From Gnetum montanum (Eukaryota > Streptophyta > Gnetopsida > Gnetales > Gnetaceae), in NCBI GenBank assembly GCA_015680685.1, contig MNCI01035320.1, positions 1 through 64,000 on the forward strand: 64,000 nt of DNA, in the 5' to 3' direction. Made by a program: the position numbers and the translations under genes. Below, piece by piece: positions 57,561 through 64,000 of the stretch (positions are counted from its first letter, which is position 1; the number at the start of each line of letters is the position of its first letter). The notes beneath the pieces were generated by a model. The model did no database searches and was not told the origin of the DNA. It saw only the letters and a list, made by a program, of their open reading frames with translations.

Positions 57561-58430
57561 AAACCATCGCTAACAACAAGAGGCCTCCAAAAGGACTATA
57601 GCGTTGGCGAAGTGAACATCGCACTGGGCACAGGCTTGTCCAAACCCTGGCCCTCATGCCAGGGCAACTTCCACGGAGTAAGCAGGGCCACCAGACAAAT
57701 CTCCAATGACGACATTGGCCTGTTGTTATTCACTCGAAGACCAAAGAACCTGTTTCTGTACCATTTTTCAACAAAAAACTCAACCCTCACCACGTCCGGT
57801 GTAGGTGATGGTGACATCGAAGAAGCCTCCAAAAATTTCACAGTGAGCACGAGCATTTCTAGATTTTGAACCAGAAATTGGCATTGCTATTTCAGAGAAG
57901 GATCTTAGGGCGCTACTGTTGCTGTCATTGCCGCTTTCGCAATGGGAATGGGGCTACTACTTTTGCTGCATTTGAAGGTTCTTAAACGTGTACGTAGAAT
58001 CAGCGGCAATGATGAGCATCCAAAAATCCATGTTCCTGTGAGTTCATCAAAGGTGAATTGATCGATTGATTTCGCTTAGCTTCGTAGCAGTGACATTTCT
58101 CAGTCAGTGCGCCAATTCGATCTCTTCTATGCTTGGCCAATTTCTGCTTCTTCTTCTATTATCCATGTATTGATAATATCTGAAGCAAAGGCAGGACAAG
58201 GCAAGGTGGGACAGCATAACAGCAAAGGTTACAACAGCCGCAGTTCTTTCTAGAACACATGGCAACATTACTGAATGCAGTGGCAGAGCCTTCTTTCGCG
58301 GTGGAAGTTGATATACGGTTCTAGGAGGGAAGAATAATTTGAGACTATTTGCCAGCAGTTCCAAGCCTGACGCCTTCACATTTGTAGATGTTCTAACGGC
58401 GCCAAGAAGTCAGCAGCAAATTTTACACAT
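57561..58430. other. GC-richer stretch with open frames, possible exons
   Basis: Composition is clearly higher in GC than the surroundings. Frames exist on both strands (plus 57534-57869; minus 57856-57596 and 58379-58104). The minus 91-aa frame starts Met-Lys-Ala-Ser-Gly-Leu and has a hydrophobic segment in its middle. It could be upstream exons of the POLAR-like gene; I cannot assign a strand with confidence. Confidence 0.3.
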
Positions 58431-58499
58431 TTAAAATACAAATTTACAAGGATCAGCTTTCTTCATCAACCATACAGCCACTAACACCAATGTCTACAC

Positions 58500-59000
58500 T
58501 AAGGTGGATGCTAAATTACTTTTATGAGAATTACTAGGGCTTAATGAAATTTAGTAATTAAAATCCTAAATAAAATAATTAAAATAAATTGGAGATCTTT
58601 TATTTATTTATTTTTTAAAAATTATTATTATATAGGCTATTGCTTACAAAAGAAATATTTGTAATATTTACACATGCCAATGTTAGCATGATTTTCTCCT
58701 AAACTTTATGTATAAGTTACAACTTCCTAACTTGTTGGACAAGTAATGTCTCCTAACTCGTTGGGCAAGTTATAACTTCCTTACTTGGGAGAAAAGTTAG
58801 CAAATATATTTTGGAATATATAACTACCTTTGAACCCTATAAAAAGGCTTCAGGGGTTAAGGGAGGAAAATAACACACACTTTAGAGGACTACTAGCTCT
58901 CACTTGGAGACACACTTTGGGTCTTGAAAAGAGCATTGTAAAGAAGAAATTGTGAAACATTGCTTGTAAGATGATTTGTTAAAGAAAATATTTCAACCTC
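58500..59000 (+). promoter_or_regulatory. LTR-like promoter with TATA box and short repeats
   Basis: CCCTATAAAAAGGC at about 58837-58850 is a strong TATA box. About 50-130 bp upstream the stretch ACTTCCTAACTTGTTGG-ACAAGT recurs with small changes. The downstream T-rich sequence resembles R-U5. Neither LTR end nor partner is identified. Confidence 0.35.
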
Positions 59001-60485
59001 TTTGTCATAGTCCTGTGAGTTATGCTTATTATTTTTTATTTTGTTTAAATTGTTTAGCTAGTGGTTTATGTAGTATCATGCTTGGCAAGTAATTTTGGGA
59101 TTTTTATATTGCTCTTATTGTTCTCGTTGCATAATAGAAGATTTCTATTAAAATTTTGCCATAAAAATACTTTTGTTTGAAAGCCTTAAGAGCATTTTAG
59201 TAGTAAATTTTTTTATTGTGCAATGTATAAGAACCCCTATTAAGATTGTTGTAAGAGTTCCTCTGCATGTAGTCATGCCGTTGATGATTCAATAGTCAAG
59301 AGGGTTCAGAAAATCTTTGGTATTTTGATAGGACCAGAATAGCTTCTTTTATCTTTAAAGTGAATCTCTGTGGTATTTCAATAAAACATTGTCGAGTCTT
59401 TTGAAGGTTTTGTTGAATGCAATTTTTGACATCCATTATCTAGCCAAAATGGAGTCTCGTATGTGATAGTTTACGCAGCAAAGTTTTGGGTAGCATAATA
59501 GGATTGTCTTGAAGAAATTGCTTATTTGAGCCTTGGAAGTTTGAACAATTCGTAGTTATTGAATTTGGGATAGCTTTATTGTGAAGTGTTTACTTGTATC
59601 ATTTTACCTTGTTTAAACATTTAAGATCTTTACACAAATCTGCTTTCTTTTTCTCTTCTGTCTATTTCCATTGAATCTCGCTCTATTTCTTGTTTTCTTG
59701 TGAAACTATCTCTTTCTTTGGGGAAAATTAGAAGTAGATTCGTAGAGTTGTGCTCAAATGTTTTTGCAAAATTTTATTTGTTACAAGTAGGTATTATAAG
59801 GACCGCATAGACTAGGCAATTGAACAAAATAGGAATTCTCAACAACTCACAGTACTTGGCAAAGTTGGCTAAATCTCTTTTAGATAAGTCATTTGTAGTT
59901 TACACACAACGCAATCGTTTCATTTTTCACAACCGCACACTGCAACAGCACACACACATGCTCACATTAACTACTAAGTCTATTTGGAGGTATCTGGGCC
60001 TTAGTGTTGCCAGAGACCAGCAAGCGCCTAAATCCTGTTCGAGGACACTCATTAGCAGTCACGTCCCAAATAGTTGCCAACAGAAAGACAAATAGACCGA
60101 ACATATTGTACCATTTAGCAGTAGTATCATGTTTTCTTACTAGTTAAGCAACCTTAGCTTTTGTAAACTTTCAAACTAGGCTTTCACATCATAATCATTA
60201 TTATCTTTAATGCACATCTAATAATTTCATCAATCACCAACTCACAAAGGCCTAATCATCAAGTTCCTGACAATGAAGGATGGACAAATACATGTTTCCT
60301 CTCTCCAATAGCATGGACGAATGGCTAGTTCTATCAAAAAAATGGTAGTGCAACAGTGACACCAAAATGGCATCAACATCATTTTTTTTGTTCTTTGTTT
60401 CTCTTCTTTCAAACAGTAGACATCCTCTCCCAATAGAGAATCAGTGATTAATGCCACAAAAAGTGGTAGATGGTGGTATCTTTCT
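59001..60485. other. AT-rich sequence, no supported gene
   Basis: One plus-strand 91-aa frame (59820-60095) has no recognisable domain. Nothing else stands out. Confidence 0.4.
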
Positions 60486-60978
60486 TTGATGTATGGATGA
60501 CATGCAGATGGTGGTGGTGGCCACATCAAGATAGCAAACAACTTTACAATTCTATTTTCTCACTCTTGTGTACGGAGACGTGAAAATGAAAGGTGATGCT
60601 AGTAGTCATGTTTCTCCCTTGATCCACATGACATACGTGGAATCCATCTTCCCTTTCCCTCATCCACTGAAAGTTATGAGCAGTGTTATGGTAGCATCCA
60701 CAATGGACTAGCAATGATAAGAAATAGTGAGACCAAGGAATATTTGCATTTTTATTTTAGATTACTTATTGTACTCTTAAAGATTGCACAAACGTTTAAT
60801 TTAAATTTTCAATTATTTTATTTGGTTCATTATTTTCAAAAACGTCACATAGCCCTCTTCAGCTAAGATTATTCCCAGGTTTCTATACCCATAAGGGAGG
60901 CACCCTATGCGATAGTCTCTTAAAATAAGTTTTTTCAAATGTTGGCGTGTTCAAAATTTATACATCAACACCTTTTTG
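60486..60978 (+). repeat. Left arm of the inverted repeat, LTR-like
   Basis: About 490 bp, reverse complementary to 62242-62742. It is followed by a primer-site-like TTTTTGGCACTAGAAGG. Confidence 0.7.
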
Positions 60979-61606
60979 GCACTAGAAGGAGGGCCTTCTC
61001 CCATGTTTTGTTTTCAGCTCTTTTTGTCATTTTGTTGTGATCATTTTGTTTCTTGATTTGGATTTTGAACTTGTTAAATTTTTATAAAAATCTATCTTTA
61101 GACCTTTAATTTATATGCTTCCCATTTTCTCAAAATTATTGTTGCCCAAATATTTCTAGTTCCATTTTTGAATTTGGGTTTTTGGTAATCCATACCTAAG
61201 TCCTGACTTTGGTAAGGTAGTTTTAATTATTCAATTTAAAATTTATTTTTTAAAAAATTGTTTTCCTTTTAAATTTTAAGCCTTGAGTTTTGTTTTTTTA
61301 AAAAAATCATTTTTAATAGCATATTTTAGTATTTTCTATCTTTTGTAAAATTTTTTTCTTTTTAAATATTACACATTTTAGTGTTATTTTTAAAATAATA
61401 TTTTATTATCCCAATATCTAATTCTTGTACTCAATCTTATAGTTTACTTTAACATTTATAATATGAAATTCTTATTTTATGAGCACACCTCCTAACAATA
61501 ATTACTTACCCCTGCTCCAAACCAACCAATCACCCATCTCTTTGTGTTAAGAAAACAACAAGCTTCACATTTTTCAAGTTATATTCTTAGGAAAACTTAG
61601 ACTAGG

Positions 61607-62131
61607 ATGGTAGCCCATCAATCCCTGACTCTCTTGGTGAGAAATCTCTTTAACTTTACTAACAACCATGACAACCCAAAATCCCTCCAGGACATAAACC
61701 TATTCTTTGATCTAACAACCCCTACAATTGATGCTCGCCAACACATACAATGTTTCAAAACCTTACTAGGAAAGCACAACATTGTACAAAACGATGTGGC
61801 ATGTAGGATGTTTGTCACAACATTTAAGACTAAAGCAATCTAATGGTTTTTGATGCTCTCTAATGCCTTCATTAACTCATGGCAAGAATTCAAAAAGAAG
61901 TCTTTGATTCATTTTGACAAATTCACAAGCCTTGCCATTGCATCAAATAACTTTACCATCCGAAGAAAGCTACCTAGGAAGAATGTTAAGGATTACACAA
62001 TCTTAAATTCCTTCATCAACTTGCCTATGTGCCAAATGAGATGCGACCACAACCTGATGGTATCCTCAACTTCTACCTCTCTACCATCAACCCATTCTTT
62101 GTTTATATCATCAAATCTAATCCCAACATAA
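61607..62131 (+). pseudogene. Gag fragment inside the inverted repeat
   Basis: One frame runs 61607-62131 with a single TAA at 61841. After it, Trp-Phe-Leu-Met-Leu, Asn-Ser-Trp-Gln-Glu-Phe-Lys-Lys-Lys and Phe-Asp-Lys-Phe-Thr-Ser-Leu match the Retrotrans_gag core; before it, Cys-Arg-Met-Phe-Val-Thr-Thr-Phe leads into it. There is no knuckle, protease or RT. Confidence 0.6.
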
Positions 62132-62241
62132 TAGAAATATAGCTAAAGTCTTTGTGTTCGAACAAATAATCCTGATGAATAGCATACAAATCCAATTTGG
62201 AATTATGAGTATTGGTAATGCTATGCCTTAGAATCTATCCA

Positions 62242-62742
62242 CCAAAAACGATGTTGATGCATAAATTTTGAACACACCAATACCTAGAAAAACTTGTTTT
62301 AGGAGACTATCATTTAGGGCACCTCTATGGGTATGAAAACCTGATAATAGTTTCAACCGAAGAGGGCTATGTGATGTTTTTGAAAACAATGAACCAAGTA
62401 AAATAATTGAAAATTTAAATGGAATATTTGTGCAATTTTTAAGAGTATAATAAGTAATCCAAAATAAAAATGCAAATATTCCCTGATTTTGTTGCCACCT
62501 ATCGTTGCTGCTGGTCCGTTGTGGATGCTATCAAAACGCTACTCATAGTTGTTAGTGGATGAGGAAAAAGGAAGATGGATCTCATGTATGTCACATAAAC
62601 CGAGGGAGAAACGTGACTGCTAGCATCACTTTTCGTTTTCACATCTCCGTGCCCAAGAGCAAGAATATAGAACTTTAAAAGTTATATGCCCCCTTGATGT
62701 GGCCACCACCATCATTTACACGTCCGTCATCCAGTGCAAATA
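62242..62742 (-). repeat. Right arm of the inverted repeat, LTR-like
   Basis: Partner of 60486-60978 in opposite orientation. Confidence 0.7.
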
Positions 62743-63480
62743 ATTAGGCTAAAAAAAATTTCACTTTGGGAAACAATTAAGGATTTTACGTAAAGATTCT
62801 ATTGAGACCAACCTCACCCATGCTAGGCATAGGACCTTGATCAATAGTTATAACATAACCGTTGCACTTTAAATTAGTTGCAAGGTTAGATATAGAGTTG
62901 TAGAGGTAATGTTCCCTAGAATTACAACTTGATGTGTAAACCTCTATTGAGATGCTTGTGAGTTCATATAGTATTTGAATTTACACGATGGCTTTTTCAT
63001 GCTTATCCTTATTACCAGTAACAAGTGCCATCGATTTTCTATATCAAAATTTGTTATTCTATGCATTTCACATGGTACAAAAGCCAAAGTATAAGATAAT
63101 ATAAATGATTACATATAGCTAGTCAAACCATGTACTTCACAAAAAAAAAGTATTTGGACATAAACCATAAAACTTAATGGTTATTTTTCAGCTCATTTTC
63201 TTATTTCATCTTTATATTATTTAGATCATTAATGATGCTTTGCTTTTTATTTCGATGCGCTCAAACTAACATTTCTTAAAAATCTACGATACATCACCCC
63301 GAAAAAGTAACGTATTCATGTGAGAGTTAAAAAGAAATGCCTAAAAAGAAAGTCAAATTTTAACGGTGCAGTTTTTTTTGGATATCAAAGCCTTATGCAT
63401 TGAATAAGTACATCAATGAATTTTCTAAAACTTAGCTGTAGATTAAGTTTCCAGTATGTAATCGTTATTCAAATGTAAAA
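62743..63480. other. AT-rich sequence, nothing recognised
   Basis: No open frame of note. Confidence 0.45.
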
Positions 63481-63760
63481 TATAGGTGGTGGCAAGTTTT
63501 CCCACATAGCATTTGGCATCGCAAAGGTAGTTGGCGGTTGACAACAGTTAATAGAAATAGACGGTTAACGGTTAATGTTGGTTTCTCCCGCAGGGCCGCT
63601 ATGAATAGGAGAGGGCAAGCAAGCAAGCAGGCTAGCAAGAAACATCAATCTCTGGAATTGGCAACAGGGTCTGGTTGCCAACCATTCTATTGAAACGCGT
63701 AGCAGCTGGCAACAGATGTCCATCAGTAGTCGCTGTTTTATTTTGTTCTTCTGTTTTTCT

Positions 63761-63955
63761 CTAGCCACATGCAACCCATCTTTTAGCCTCTTGTTGCTGT
63801 AAGTGGCGCACGTCTGACAGCAATGCACCTGCAGACGGTGGCCTTCTCTTTGGACGCTGGCGTAACAGCACACTCCTGTAGCGAGTAAGAAGGATGGTCA
63901 CGAATAACGTGACAGACGCACCGACGGCTGCAACCACACTGCATCTCAACGACAT
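63761..63955 (-). CDS. Possible first exon of an unknown membrane-anchored protein
   Basis: A 64-aa minus frame starts MSLRCSVVAAVGASVTLF, giving a hydrophobic segment at residues 7-23 followed by Arg/Lys-rich sequence (Arg-Gln-Arg-Pro-Lys-Arg-Arg), the layout of a signal anchor. Local GC is higher than the surroundings. No splice donor or second exon is certain and an overlapping frame (63968-63783) is also open. I do not recognise a family. Confidence 0.25.
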   Translation of the reverse strand: MSLRCSVVAAVGASVTLFVTILLTRYRSVLLRQRPKRRPPSAGALLSDVRHLQQQEAKRWVACG

Positions 63956-64000
63956 ATAACAATATCAAATTTTTTTGGCATTTTCCATTATAGATATTTA

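Larger units (their letters stand above)
60486..62742. mobile_element. Long inverted repeat (inverted LTR pair) enclosing a gag fragment
   Basis: Arms 60486-60978 and 62242-62742 are reverse complements with moderate divergence. Anchors include GGTGGTGGCCACATCAAG against CTTGATGTGGCCACCACC, and CATCAACACCTTTTTGG against CCAAAAACGATGTTGATG. The left arm's inner end (ACATCAACACC then TTTTTGGCACTAGAAGG) looks like an LTR end followed by a primer-binding site. The interior carries a plus-strand gag fragment. Either two LTRs sit head to head after rearrangement, or it is a foldback-type element. Confidence 0.7.

Noticed and set aside
63601-63650. GCAAGCAAGCAAGC microrepeat as a telomere-like or regulatory array
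   Set aside because: Only three or four short units, not telomeric in sequence, and no second copy.

Overview
This window reads as repeat-dominated nuclear DNA of a seed plant. It is AT-rich, and nearly everything recognisable is Ty3/Gypsy LTR retrotransposon, LINE or solo LTR in advanced decay. Size, gene poverty and layered old insertions fit a giant gymnosperm-type genome, but that is inference; no marker gene fixes the species. I see no rRNA, tRNA, CRISPR or intact host gene.

Layout. (1) 1-4419 and 31859-35533 are two copies of one segment, about 97% alike in stretches compared by eye. The first copy was later hit by a 1,043-bp solo LTR (2623-3665) with a clean 5-bp target duplication. 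(2) 4420 to about 20100 is a minus-strand Tat-type Gypsy element (element 1): LTR, polypurine tract, tandem-repeat 3' UTR, integrase, RNase H plus a second archaeal-type RNase H, RT, protease, gag. A solo LTR of the same family lies at 36538-38093. Between protease and RT sits a roughly 4-kb multi-exon gene on the OPPOSITE strand (about 11450-15630), carrying an FCP1/NIF-like HAD phosphatase-type domain, an unrecognised middle part and a coiled coil. This is the most unusual item here. (3) 21370-30612 is a second minus-strand LTR element (element 2) with both LTRs, a tRNA-Asp-type primer site, gag and a coiled-coil 3' ORF, but no pol. (4) 44443 to about 56420 is a related minus-strand element (element 3) that keeps pol and carries a recognisably homologous coiled-coil 3' ORF. 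Its RT is split by a LINE fragment and a 262-bp N gap, and its gag end and 5' LTR are missing. (5) 57.1-58.4 kb holds a decayed host-like gene fragment resembling POLAR-type proteins. (6) 60486-62742 is a long inverted repeat enclosing a gag fragment. The rest (20.1-21.4, 32.3-35.3, 38.1-44.4, 58.4-60.5 and 62.7-63.7 kb) is AT-rich sequence with no gene I can support.

How the parts relate. Elements 2 and 3 look like a non-autonomous/autonomous pair sharing LTR type and 3' ORF. Element 1 is a different lineage with its own LTR, TATA box and repeat-rich 3' UTR. All coding regions carry nonsense codons, mostly TAG, and several catalytic residues are lost, so nothing here appears able to transpose today. 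Three single-n positions and one long N run mark assembly joins; two of the joins carry artefact-like duplicated sequence.
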